Shown in pieces: positions 41,753 to 48,992 of a DNA stretch of 52,248 nt; position 1 is the stretch's first letter, and every line of letters begins with the position of its first letter. A program made the position numbers and the translations under genes. Source of the stretch: an uncultured Collinsella sp. (GTDB lineage: Bacteria; Actinomycetota; Coriobacteriia; Coriobacteriales; Coriobacteriaceae); NCBI GenBank assembly GCA_900544845.1, contig UQWV01000005.1, forward strand, positions 1 to 52,248, in the 5' to 3' direction. Under the pieces are notes generated by a model. That model saw nothing but the letters and a program-made list of their open reading frames with translations. It searched no databases and was not told the origin of the DNA.

Positions 41753-42625
41753 TTAAGCACGTGCTGTCTGGGCGATGCCAGCCTTGGCGTTTGCGCGTTT
41801 GCCGGCGAGTTCGCAAAAAATCGCGCCGCCGATGATAAGCGCGGCGCCCATCAGGCGGACTGGTGTTATGGCTTCACCCAAAAGGGCGGCCGAGAACACG
41901 ACCGCCGAAAGCGGCTCGAGGTAGCCGACGACGGCGACGGTCTGGACGGGCAGCTTGGCGACGGCGCTAAAGTAGAGCAGGCAACCAATGCCGGTGTTGA
42001 CGACGCCGAGCATAGCGACGGCGCGCCAATCAATACTGGCGACGACGCCGGCGGACAGGAATGAGGGAGCGCCCTGCGTGATGAGCGTGAGGAACAGCGC
42101 GGTCACAAAGGCGGCGCTCACCTGGAGCGTGGAGTTTTCGAGGCCTTCGATGTGTGGCGCACCCTTGCTGGCGATGACCATCAGCGCATAGCAAAATGCC
42201 GAGGCGATGCCGCAGACGATACCCGCAATGGGCATGCTGCCGCCCAGACCTTGCGCTGCAATGAGAAAAGCGCCGCAGGCGACGGCGATAAAGCCGGCGA
42301 TTTTGCCGCCGGTCAGTTTTTCGCCAAAGATAAACGGGGAGAGCGCCATGACAATGATGGGGCCGCAGTAGTACAGCAGCGAGGATACGCCGACGCCGAT
42401 CGTCTGGTAGGCGCGGAACAGAAAAATCCAGCTGGCGCCCAGCGCAGCTCCCGAGAGGAGGAGGGCCGCGGCTTCGCGGGGACGAGATGGCGCCTGCAAC
42501 TTATGGTGTTGGGTAGTGGCGAGGATGGTTATAAGCGAGAGGGCTCCCAGAAACGTGCGCAGCAGCACGATATCGGAGCTCGGCAGTGCGATAGCTGCGG
42601 CGATGATGCCGTTAGAGCCAAACAA
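41753..42625 (-). CDS. EamA/DMT-family transporter, possible 5' frameshift
   Basis: A 290-residue DMT exporter with two EamA repeats (FGSNGIIAAAIALPSSDIVLLRT; second half from VCGIASAFCYALMVIASKG). Only a TTG at 42625 is available in frame before a stop. The family's usual first helix (about LFTYLAALLLFGSNG) continues 5' of this TTG without a start. In another frame an ATG at 42674 has AGAGGGG just before it and would read MSAHEQRT, joining the family helix if one base were inserted or lost near 42650. The gene may thus be frameshifted, mis-sequenced or use an unusual start. Confidence 0.75.
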   Translation of the reverse strand: MFGSNGIIAAAIALPSSDIVLLRTFLGALSLITILATTQHHKLQAPSRPREAAALLLSGAALGASWIFLFRAYQTIGVGVSSLLYYCGPIIVMALSPFIFGEKLTGGKIAGFIAVACGAFLIAAQGLGGSMPIAGIVCGIASAFCYALMVIASKGAPHIEGLENSTLQVSAAFVTALFLTLITQGAPSFLSAGVVASIDWRAVAMLGVVNTGIGCLLYFSAVAKLPVQTVAVVGYLEPLSAVVFSAALLGEAITPVRLMGAALIIGGAIFCELAGKRANAKAGIAQTARA

Positions 42626-42693
42626 CAGTAATGCTGCTAAGTATGTAAACAGTCCGTTGTTCGTGCGCTGACATCCCCTCTATATCCGAACAT

Positions 42694-42710
42694 GTTCACT
42701 ATGGGTGAAC
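42694..42710. promoter_or_regulatory. LysR-type inverted repeat between divergent genes
   Basis: GTTCAC (42694-42699), TATGG and GTGAAC (42705-42710) form a short T-N11-A inverted repeat between the divergent DMT transporter and LysR genes. Confidence 0.45.
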
Positions 42711-42782
42711 TGGCTTTAGAAGAAAAGCGAATATAATGCATGGAAAACATGACAAAAACTCATGCAAGGGTGGGGACGTGCC

Positions 42783-43640
42783 GTGGAGACCAATATCCAA
42801 AAGATGCAGGTGCTGCTGGAGACGGTGCGCGCCGGAAGCTTTACGCGTGCTGCCGAGCGCCTGAGCTATTCGCAGTCGGGCGTGAGCCGTATGGTGGCCG
42901 ATCTTGAGGCCGACTGGGGTTTTAAGGTGCTCGACCGCAGTCGCGAGGGCGTGGCTCTTTCTGCCGACGGGCGGCAGGTCATGCCGGCTGTCGAGGCGCT
43001 CTGCGAGGAATTCACTCGCTTGCAGCGACGGGTGGATGAGATGCGTGGACTCATGCGCGGCAAAATCTGCATCGGTACGTTTTCGAGTGTGGCGACCCAC
43101 GTGCTGCCGCCGGTGATTGCGCGCTTTCGCGCCGATCATCCGGACGTCGATTATGAGTTGCTGATGGGCGATTACTCAGAGATTGAACAATGGGTGGCGG
43201 AAGGTCGCTGCGACCTGGGCTTTATTCCGCGCGAGCCACGCGGCGCCGGCATGGCGTCGCGACCGTTGGTGCAAGACGAGCTGATGGCCGTGGTGCCAGC
43301 GGACTCCTCGCTTGCCACCGCGGAGGTCGTTTCCCTTGCCGATTTGGCCAACGAGCAGTTTATCCTGCTGGAACGCGGTAGCGACGACGAGATTACGCCG
43401 CTGTTTCGCCGCGCGGGCCTGGCGGTGCGCTCTAAGCTGTCGACCTGGGATGACTATGCGATTATGGCTATGGTCGAGGACGGCCTGGGCGTTAGCATTC
43501 TTCCCGCGCTCATCTTGCGTCGCTGTCAGTTCGATGTTGCCGTGCGTCCGCTCGAGGGACATCCTCATCGGCAGATCAATGCGATATATCGAACGGCCGA
43601 TGTTTCGCTTGCCGCCGTCCGTTTCCTCGAATACCTCTAA
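42783..43640 (+). CDS. LysR-family transcriptional regulator (divergent to the DMT gene)
   Basis: A 285-residue LTTR with a winged helix (LLETVRAGSFTRAAERLSYSQSGVSRMVADLEADWG) and an effector domain (ICIGTFSSVATHVLPPVIARF). The GTG at 42783 is preceded by a GGGTGGGG purine run; an ATG seven codons earlier lacks spacing. It is divergent from the DMT transporter with a LysR-type repeat in between, so it probably activates or represses that exporter, as in many LysR-EamA pairs. Confidence 0.88.
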   Translation: METNIQKMQVLLETVRAGSFTRAAERLSYSQSGVSRMVADLEADWGFKVLDRSREGVALSADGRQVMPAVEALCEEFTRLQRRVDEMRGLMRGKICIGTFSSVATHVLPPVIARFRADHPDVDYELLMGDYSEIEQWVAEGRCDLGFIPREPRGAGMASRPLVQDELMAVVPADSSLATAEVVSLADLANEQFILLERGSDDEITPLFRRAGLAVRSKLSTWDDYAIMAMVEDGLGVSILPALILRRCQFDVAVRPLEGHPHRQINAIYRTADVSLAAVRFLEYL

Positions 43641-43742
43641 ACGTGTGCGCGTCATTGCCCACTTTGGGCAAATCTCAGAGTCTGGTGCATTTTCTTATGA
43701 AATTGAACTTTCGAATGAGGTGCCGCGTTATACTGCTGCCTA

Positions 43743-43781
43743 AATTGAACCTTGGTTCAATTCGTATTCTATAAATTGAAC
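43743..43781 (+). promoter_or_regulatory. promoter with a palindromic operator for the HTH-aminotransferase gene
   Basis: AATTGAACC (43743-43751) and GGTTCAATT (43754-43762) form a 20-bp palindrome; half sites AATTGAAC recur at 43701-43708 and 43774-43781. TTGAAC (43746-43751), an 18-bp spacer and TATAAA (43770-43775) make a good promoter, so the palindrome overlaps the -35. This suits autorepression by the gene's own N-terminal HTH. Confidence 0.6.
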
Positions 43782-43802
43782 TTTGCCAGCAAGGAGGTTC
43801 TA

Positions 43803-45323
43803 GTGGCCCAAGAGACGTTTAGCGATCGCCTGCGACAGACTATGTCCGATCGCGACGTTCGCCAGTCGGACGTAATCCGCGCATCGGAGATGCTCGGCAA
43901 AAAACTCGGCAAGAGTCAGATGAGCCAATATGTGAGCGGCAAGACGATCCCGCGGCGCGATGCGGCTGAGCTGCTCGCCCGTATTTTGGAGGTCGATGTT
44001 ACCTGGCTGCTTGCCGGCGACGCCGATCAAGGCGAGGCATCATCACCCCGCAACGATTCCAAGCCCGAACCCCATCCCTCAGCTCAAATTGCAAGGAGCA
44101 CCACCATGCGTACTTTTTCTAAATCCACCAAGCTCGATAACGTCCTGTATGACGTGCGCGGTCCCGTCGTCGACGAGGCTGCCCGTATGGAGGACGAGGG
44201 CGAGCGCATCCTCAAGCTCAATATCGGCAACCCGGCGCCCTTCGGTTTCCGCACGCCCGACGAGGTTATCAAGGACATGCGCCAGCAGCTGCCCGACTGC
44301 GAAGGCTATTCCAACTCGCGCGGCTTGTTCTCCGCGCGCAAGGCGATCATGCAGTATTCGCAGATCAAGGGCCTGCCCAACGTTCAGATGGAGCATATCT
44401 ACACGGGCAACGGCGTGTCCGAGCTCATTCAGCTTTCGATGAACGCGCTGCTCGACAATGGCGACGAGATTCTGATCCCCAGCCCTGACTATCCGCTCTG
44501 GACGGCGTGCGCAACCCTTGCCGGCGGTCATCCCGTACATTATTTGTGTGATGAGCAGGCGGATTGGTATCCCGACCTGGAGGATATGGAGTCCAAGATC
44601 ACGAGCGCGACCAAAGCCCTCGTCATCATCAACCCTAACAACCCCACGGGTTCCGTCTATCCGCGTGAGGTGCTCGAGGGCATCGTTGAGGTTGCGCGCA
44701 GGCACCAGCTCATGATTTTTGCAGACGAGATTTACGACCGCCTGTGCATGGACGGCTATGAGCACGTCTCGATTGCCTCGCTCGCTCCCGACCTGCCCTG
44801 CGTTACCTTTAGCGGCCTTTCCAAGTCGCACATGATTGCGGGCTATCGTATTGGCTGGATGGTGCTTTCGGGCAACCAGCGCTGCATGAGCGACTTCATC
44901 ATGGGTATCAACATGCTCTCCAACATGCGCCTGTGCTCCAACGTGCCGGCTCAGTCGATCGTTCAGACGGCACTCGGTGGCCATCAGTCCGTTAACGACT
45001 ACATCCGTCCCGGCGGCCGTGTCTACGAGCAGCGCAACTTTGTGTATGAGGCGCTCAGCAAGATTGACGGCATCTCGGTGGTTAAGCCGCGCGCGGCGTT
45101 CTACATCTTCCCCAAGATGGATGTGAAGAAGTTCAACATCACCGATGACGAGCAGTTCGCCCTTGACCTGCTGCACGAGAAGAAGATCCTGATCACGCGC
45201 GGCGGCGGCTTCAACTGGGCTGAGCCCGACCACTTCCGTATCGTGTACCTGCCGCGCATGGAAGTACTCAAAGAGTCCCTCGAAGACCTCGCCGACTTCT
45301 TTGACCATTACCGCCAGAGCTAA
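43803..45323 (+). CDS. XRE-type HTH fused to class I aminotransferase
   Basis: A 506-residue fusion. Residues 1-80 are a Cro/C1-type HTH (FSDRLRQTM...QSDVIRASEMLGKKLGKSQMSQYVSGK); about 20 linker residues follow; the rest is an AlaA-type PLP aminotransferase with NPNNPTGS, the cofactor-binding SGLSKSHMIAGYRIGW (Lys) and a C-terminal RIVYLPR. The HTH probably senses or regulates while the enzyme transaminates an amino acid such as alanine/glutamate. The start is the GTG at 43803 (AAGGAGG upstream). Inside the linker, AAGGAG precedes an in-frame ATG at 44106, which would yield a free 405-residue aminotransferase. The promoter overlaps a palindromic operator. Structured element copy B begins six bases past the stop. 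Confidence 0.88.
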   Translation: MAQETFSDRLRQTMSDRDVRQSDVIRASEMLGKKLGKSQMSQYVSGKTIPRRDAAELLARILEVDVTWLLAGDADQGEASSPRNDSKPEPHPSAQIARSTTMRTFSKSTKLDNVLYDVRGPVVDEAARMEDEGERILKLNIGNPAPFGFRTPDEVIKDMRQQLPDCEGYSNSRGLFSARKAIMQYSQIKGLPNVQMEHIYTGNGVSELIQLSMNALLDNGDEILIPSPDYPLWTACATLAGGHPVHYLCDEQADWYPDLEDMESKITSATKALVIINPNNPTGSVYPREVLEGIVEVARRHQLMIFADEIYDRLCMDGYEHVSIASLAPDLPCVTFSGLSKSHMIAGYRIGWMVLSGNQRCMSDFIMGINMLSNMRLCSNVPAQSIVQTALGGHQSVNDYIRPGGRVYEQRNFVYEALSKIDGISVVKPRAAFYIFPKMDVKKFNITDDEQFALDLLHEKKILITRGGGFNWAEPDHFRIVYLPRMEVLKESLEDLADFFDHYRQS

Positions 45324-45329
45324 TTAGTT

Positions 45330-45475
45330 CCGCCGTTCTACCGAACGGCGGACCACTTGACGCTGCGCGAGCCGCATTCACGCCAATCTGACGTTCAATT
45401 TCGAGGGCGCGACCAGAAGGTCAGCGCCCTCTCATTTCACGTCACCTTGGCGCAAATGCGGCTCGCTCGCTGTCG
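45330..45475 (+). ncRNA. three-copy structured element, copy B
   Basis: Same architecture as copy A: hairpin CCGCCGTTC-TACC-GAACGGCGG (45330-45351), GACGCTGC (45359-45366), helices GCGAGCCGCATT/AATGCGGCTCGC, CGCC/GGCG, AA/TT beside it, GACGT (45390-45394)/ACGTC (45439-45443) and the apical GAGGGCGC-GACC-AGAA-GGTC-A-GCGCCCTC. CAATCTG, CACCTTG and TCGCTGTC are kept. The helix that is GCCTT/AAGGC in copies A and C is GACGT/ACGTC here, a multi-base compensatory change. It starts six bases after the HTH-aminotransferase stop, and def converges from the other side. Confidence 0.72.
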
Positions 45476-45506
45476 TGTGCTCAATCTGCATCGTTACCCT
45501 GGCTGT

Positions 45507-45917
45507 CTAAATAACAATCCCGTTGCAGTGGTCGATTTCGTGCTGGATGATCTCGGCGGTGTAGCCCGAGAAGTTTTTGATGCGGTGGACGAAGTTCTCG
45601 TCCAAATACTCCACCTTAATGCGGCGATAGCGGGTACAGGGACGCTCGCCGATCAGCGAGAGACATCCTTCGCTCGTCTGATAGGCATTGACCTGCTCAA
45701 GAATTTGAGCGTTGTACATCAGGAGTGTCCTGTTGCCGTCCTTTACGCAGATGATGCGTTTGCGCACGCCGATCATGTTGGCGGCGAGGCCCACGCACTC
45801 GCGCTCATGCTCGTGGAGTGTATCCAGGAGATCCTGCCCGGTTGCGGCATCGTCGGGTCCCGCGTCTTCGGAAGGCAGACGCAAAAAGAGCTCGGATTTC
45901 ATGATGGGCTTAATCAT
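45507..45917 (-). CDS. def: peptide deformylase (short type)
   Basis: A 136-residue deformylase. Motif 2 is intact (SEGCLSL) and motif 3 is QHEIDHCNG with both His ligands and the catalytic Glu; motif 1 reads GLAANMIG, the Met variant seen in short clostridial-type enzymes. It removes the formyl group from nascent proteins. GAGGAG is seven bases before the ATG at 45917. This looks like the functional copy; the paralogue at 37768 lacks the Glu. It converges on structured element copy B. Confidence 0.88.
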   Translation of the reverse strand: MIKPIMKSELFLRLPSEDAGPDDAATGQDLLDTLHEHERECVGLAANMIGVRKRIICVKDGNRTLLMYNAQILEQVNAYQTSEGCLSLIGERPCTRYRRIKVEYLDENFVHRIKNFSGYTAEIIQHEIDHCNGIVI

Positions 45918-46122
45918 GGCGGGCTCCTCATGTCTTATGCTTTCGTGGACTTTTAATAATAGCGCGGAAGGAAAGCTGTGCGTCCGCGTTACAATCTTTC
46001 GATGTTGGACCATGTTGCCAGATTCGTCGTGTACGGCGTCTGGCGTAAGTCTAGGGCTCATTTTTCGCCCTGGACCGTTCCTCTGGGGCGATGTGACTGT
46101 CGTTCCAAGAGGAAGGAAATGC

Positions 46123-47538
46123 ATGGGGAGCAAATCTCAGCAACAAATTCAAGTAACGCCATCGGCCTCTGCGGCGATTCTCGTCGTAATGTATATTGCA
46201 GCCTTTGTTGCCGCGTTTAACGAGAACATCATTAACGTGGCGTTGCACGACATTATGGCAGCCTTTTCGGTGAGTGCCACCACGGCACAGTGGCTCGTCT
46301 CGGGCTACATGATCGTGACGTCGATTTTTACGGCCATCATGGCCTTCCTGTCCGGCCGTTTCTCGACGCGCAAGCTGCTGTTTTTCGCATGCGGATGCAT
46401 GGTCGCCGGCGAAGTCCTGTGCCTGGTCGCTCCGTCGTTTAGCGTTTTGCTGCCAAGTCGTATTTTGCAGGCTGCGGGATCGGGCATCTTGTTCCCGCTC
46501 ATGATGAACGTGGTGCTGTCTTGCGCCCCGCGCGAGAAGCTCGGTCTGTATCTGAGCCTGGGCGGCGCATGCATTACGCTAGGACCGGCGTTTGGACCCG
46601 TGATCAGCGGTCTTATGTGCACGTTATTTGGCTGGAGGGCGGTGTTCGTAGTGCCGCTGGTGGGCGGCATTGCGGTCGCTGCGGCGGGCGTAAAGCATGT
46701 CCAGAATGTCGGAGAGCGTTCGAACACCACGCTTGATATTCTGTCGGTTGTTTTGCTCGCCGCCGGTATTACGGCATTTGTGTATTCCGTAGGCGAGTTC
46801 TCGACTGATCTGATTGCCGGCATCGTGACGCTCTTCGCCGCCATTGTGCTGCTCGGCCTGTTTGCGGCCCGTCAGCTCAAGCTCGAGCATCCGGTGCTTA
46901 ACGTGCGTCCCATGGCGAGCGTTCGTTTTTGGCCTGCGTGCCTGCTTGTGGTGGTGTCGATGATGACAACGTTCTCGATGAGCGTTTTGTTGCCGCTCTA
47001 TTTTGAGGGCGCATACGGCATGACCGCACTTATTGCGGGCTTGCTCATTTTGCCGGCGATTGCCTGCAACGCCGTGACCTCGATTGTGGGCGGACGCGTG
47101 ATGGACGCCCGTGGCGCATGGCCGCTGCTGCCGGTCGGCTTTGCCCTGATTGCCGTGGGACAGACTGCCATCTCGATGACGGCGGCAAGCATGAACATCG
47201 GCGTCGTCGTGGCGCTGACCGTTGTGGTGTATGCCGGAGTCGGTTTGGTGCTGAGCCCCTCGCAAACGGCCGGCTTGGAGACGCTACCCGCCGCTGAACA
47301 TCCTCACGGAACGGCATTGCTTAACACGTGGAATATGATTGCCGCATCGTTTGGCCCGTCGCTGTTTATCGGCCTGCTCTCGAGTTCTGCTGCGACCGCC
47401 GGCGCCGCTGGCGCTGCGACAGACGTTGCCCTGGCGATTGGATTTGCAGCTGCCGTGCGTGTAGCGGCTGTAATTGCCGTGGTCGGGTTCGTGGCGTCGC
47501 TGGTGTACGCTCGTCGCGAGTCACACATGTCGCATTAA
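46123..47538 (+). CDS. MFS drug-exporter-type transporter (DHA2-like)
   Basis: A 471-residue major facilitator with about fourteen helices, as in DHA2 exporters. Motif A-like segment SGRFSTRKLLF and motif C-like GGACITLGPAFGPVISG (antiporter motif GxxxGPxxGG) support H+-driven export of drugs or metabolites. The ATG at 46123 has AGAGGAAGG upstream. It is divergent from def across a 205-bp region with TTACAAT at about 45990 as a possible -10. The 152-bp gap after it leads to the RGG protein gene. Confidence 0.9.
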   Translation: MGSKSQQQIQVTPSASAAILVVMYIAAFVAAFNENIINVALHDIMAAFSVSATTAQWLVSGYMIVTSIFTAIMAFLSGRFSTRKLLFFACGCMVAGEVLCLVAPSFSVLLPSRILQAAGSGILFPLMMNVVLSCAPREKLGLYLSLGGACITLGPAFGPVISGLMCTLFGWRAVFVVPLVGGIAVAAAGVKHVQNVGERSNTTLDILSVVLLAAGITAFVYSVGEFSTDLIAGIVTLFAAIVLLGLFAARQLKLEHPVLNVRPMASVRFWPACLLVVVSMMTTFSMSVLLPLYFEGAYGMTALIAGLLILPAIACNAVTSIVGGRVMDARGAWPLLPVGFALIAVGQTAISMTAASMNIGVVVALTVVVYAGVGLVLSPSQTAGLETLPAAEHPHGTALLNTWNMIAASFGPSLFIGLLSSSAATAGAAGAATDVALAIGFAAAVRVAAVIAVVGFVASLVYARRESHMSH

Positions 47539-47690
47539 TGTGTGCACATAGATTCTGCAGCTAGATTGGATGGCGACACCATAAACTAATGGACGTTTTG
47601 CCGAGAGGCATGAATGTTTAAAGCGCAAAGAGTGCGCGACGGGCCCCGCGAATGGGGCGATGATGCCCGAGAGGGCCAAGAAGGAGTCTC

Positions 47691-48602
47691 ATGTCCGAGA
47701 ACGAAGAGATCATGAACGAGACCGAGAACGAGACCATGGCTGCCGAGGTCGAGGCAGTCGAGACCGTGGAGACCGAAGCTGCCGAGGTTGAGGCTGCTGA
47801 CGAGGTTTCCGCCGAGGAGGAGGCCGAGGTTGTCGAGGCCGCCGTTGATTACGATGACGAAGAGCTGATGGACAAGATGCAGAAGGCCGCCCGCCTGCTG
47901 CGTAGCCGTCGCTTTGCTATTTCCAAGGAGGAGGAGGCCAAAGCCGAGCGCATGGCGAACATCGAGCGCGCCATCAAGCTTCTTGACCTCAAGCCCAAGA
48001 TGGAGCAGAAGGAAATGTCCGACCTGCTGGGCATGCGCCTCCGTGAGCTCGATGGCCTGATGGCCGAGGCCGAGGCTGCCGATCTGGTCGGCCGCATCGA
48101 CGACGCCGAGGGCGATATGCGCAAGATCGTCGTCTTCGCTGCCGAGGATGCCGCTGAGGGCCTGGTCGAGCTTGCCAACAAGAAGGAGAAGCTCCTGCCC
48201 GAGCTTTCTTACGAGGAGGCCACCGAGCTGATGGCCGCTCTCGATAAGGTTATCGCTCCGCTCGTCGCCATGGGCCTGGACGAGGATCGCGGTCCTCGCG
48301 GCGGCCGTGACGACCGTGGTGGCCGTGGCGGCGACCGTGGCGGTCGCGGCGGCTTTGGCGATCGTGGTGGCCGTGGTGGCGACCGCGGCGGTCGCGGTGG
48401 CGATCGTGGCGGCCGTGGCGGTTTTGGTGACCGTGGCGGCGACCGTGGCGGTCGCGGCGGCTTTGGCGGCAACCGTGGTGGCTATGGCGATCGCGGTGGC
48501 AACCGTGGCGGCTTTGGCGGCAACCGTGGTAACGACCGTGGCGGTCGCGGTGGCGATCGTGGCGGCCGCAACGGCGGCGGCTTCCGCGGTAACCGCTTCT
48601 AG
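47691..48602 (+). CDS. acidic/winged-helix/RGG-box protein of unknown function
   Basis: A 303-residue protein with three zones. Residues 1-55 are highly acidic (runs of Glu/Val/Ala); residues about 60-185 are helical and contain a winged-helix-like segment (AIKLLDLKPKMEQKEMSDLLGMRLRELDGLMAEAEAADLVGRI); residues about 200-303 are a low-complexity RGG box with repeated GGRGGDRGG and GGFGGNRGG units ending in GNRF. RGG tails bind RNA in eukaryotic and some bacterial proteins; here RNA binding is inference. It is not a DEAD-box helicase or a known RGG protein to my eye. AAGGAG precedes the ATG. Structured element copy C starts four bases past the stop. Confidence 0.85.
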   Translation: MSENEEIMNETENETMAAEVEAVETVETEAAEVEAADEVSAEEEAEVVEAAVDYDDEELMDKMQKAARLLRSRRFAISKEEEAKAERMANIERAIKLLDLKPKMEQKEMSDLLGMRLRELDGLMAEAEAADLVGRIDDAEGDMRKIVVFAAEDAAEGLVELANKKEKLLPELSYEEATELMAALDKVIAPLVAMGLDEDRGPRGGRDDRGGRGGDRGGRGGFGDRGGRGGDRGGRGGDRGGRGGFGDRGGDRGGRGGFGGNRGGYGDRGGNRGGFGGNRGNDRGGRGGDRGGRNGGGFRGNRF

Positions 48603-48605
48603 GGG

Positions 48606-48753
48606 TTACGCGGTTCTACGAACCGCGTAACTAGTTGACGCTGCAAACCCGCCAGAGCGGCAATCTGCCTTTCAACTTCGGCGGCATGACCAGAAGGTCA
48701 ATGCCGCCTCGCTTCAAGGCACCTTGCTCGCTCTGGCGGGTTTTCGCTGTCGG
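48606..48753 (+). ncRNA. three-copy structured element, copy C
   Basis: Hairpin TTACGCGGTTC-TAC-GAACCGCGTAA (48606-48630), GACGCTGC (48637-48644), then the long interrupted hairpin: AAACCCGCCAGAGC/GCTCTGGCGGGTTT, CAA/TTG, GCCTT (48667-48671)/AAGGC (48716-48720) and apical GGCGGCAT-GACC-AGAA-GGTC-A-ATGCCGCC. CAATCTG, CACCTTG and TTCGCTGTC are kept. The stem sequences differ from copies A and B while pairing is preserved, and it starts four bases after the RGG gene. Confidence 0.75.
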
Positions 48754-48783
48754 TACCAAAGCATCGGCGTCGCCTTGATCCAA

Positions 48784-48834
48784 ACCTACCAAAAAGGGAC
48801 AGGTTTATTTTGGTCGGTTTTATCTGAGCAAACG
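48784..48834. repeat. GGGACAGG hairpin repeat, long variant (third site)
   Basis: ACCTACCAAAAAGGGACAGG... continues to TTTATCTGAGCAAACG, matching the 11269-11318 element including its 3' extension. Arms pair as CCAAAA/TTTTGG. Confidence 0.82.
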
Positions 48835-48849
48835 TGGTTGTCTATCGCA

Positions 48850-48910
48850 ATGTAGTCGTTGGGAACGTTTTGTTTGAGTAGTCGTTTAAGAGCGTCCCCA
48901 ACGACTACAT
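48850..48910. repeat. 61-bp palindromic dispersed element (copy 2)
   Basis: Complementary arms ATGTAGTCGTTGGGAACGTTTT and AGAGCGTCCCCAACGACTACAT (imperfect) share sequence with the 10333-10393 element. Together with the structured element and the GGGACAGG repeat it fills the gene-free stretch 48603-48992. Confidence 0.8.
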
Positions 48911-48915
48911 AGGAT

Positions 48916-48985
48916 GAGAGTGGATAATCTCCCGGTTTGAGTCTGCATTCAAGCTCAAAGTGGGAGATTATCCACTCTCGTTTTT
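48916..48985 (+). terminator. 18-bp-stem terminator before pdxT
   Basis: A perfect 18-bp inverted repeat (48916-48933 with 48962-48979), with a nested small palindrome (TTTGAG...CTCAAA) in the loop, is followed by GTTTTTG on the plus strand. It lies between the repeat cluster and the convergent pdxT gene. The long loop makes it a less usual terminator; it could also be a mobile repeat. Confidence 0.55.
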
Positions 48986-48992
48986 GTTCTAC

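Noticed and set aside
48209..48472. Pro-rich frame (PPRPPRSP repeats) on the minus strand
   Set aside because: It is the reverse reading of the RGG-box repeats.
48290..48600. CRISPR or tandem minisatellite at the RGG tail
   Set aside because: The repeats are codons of an open frame with varying third bases, so protein repeat explains them.
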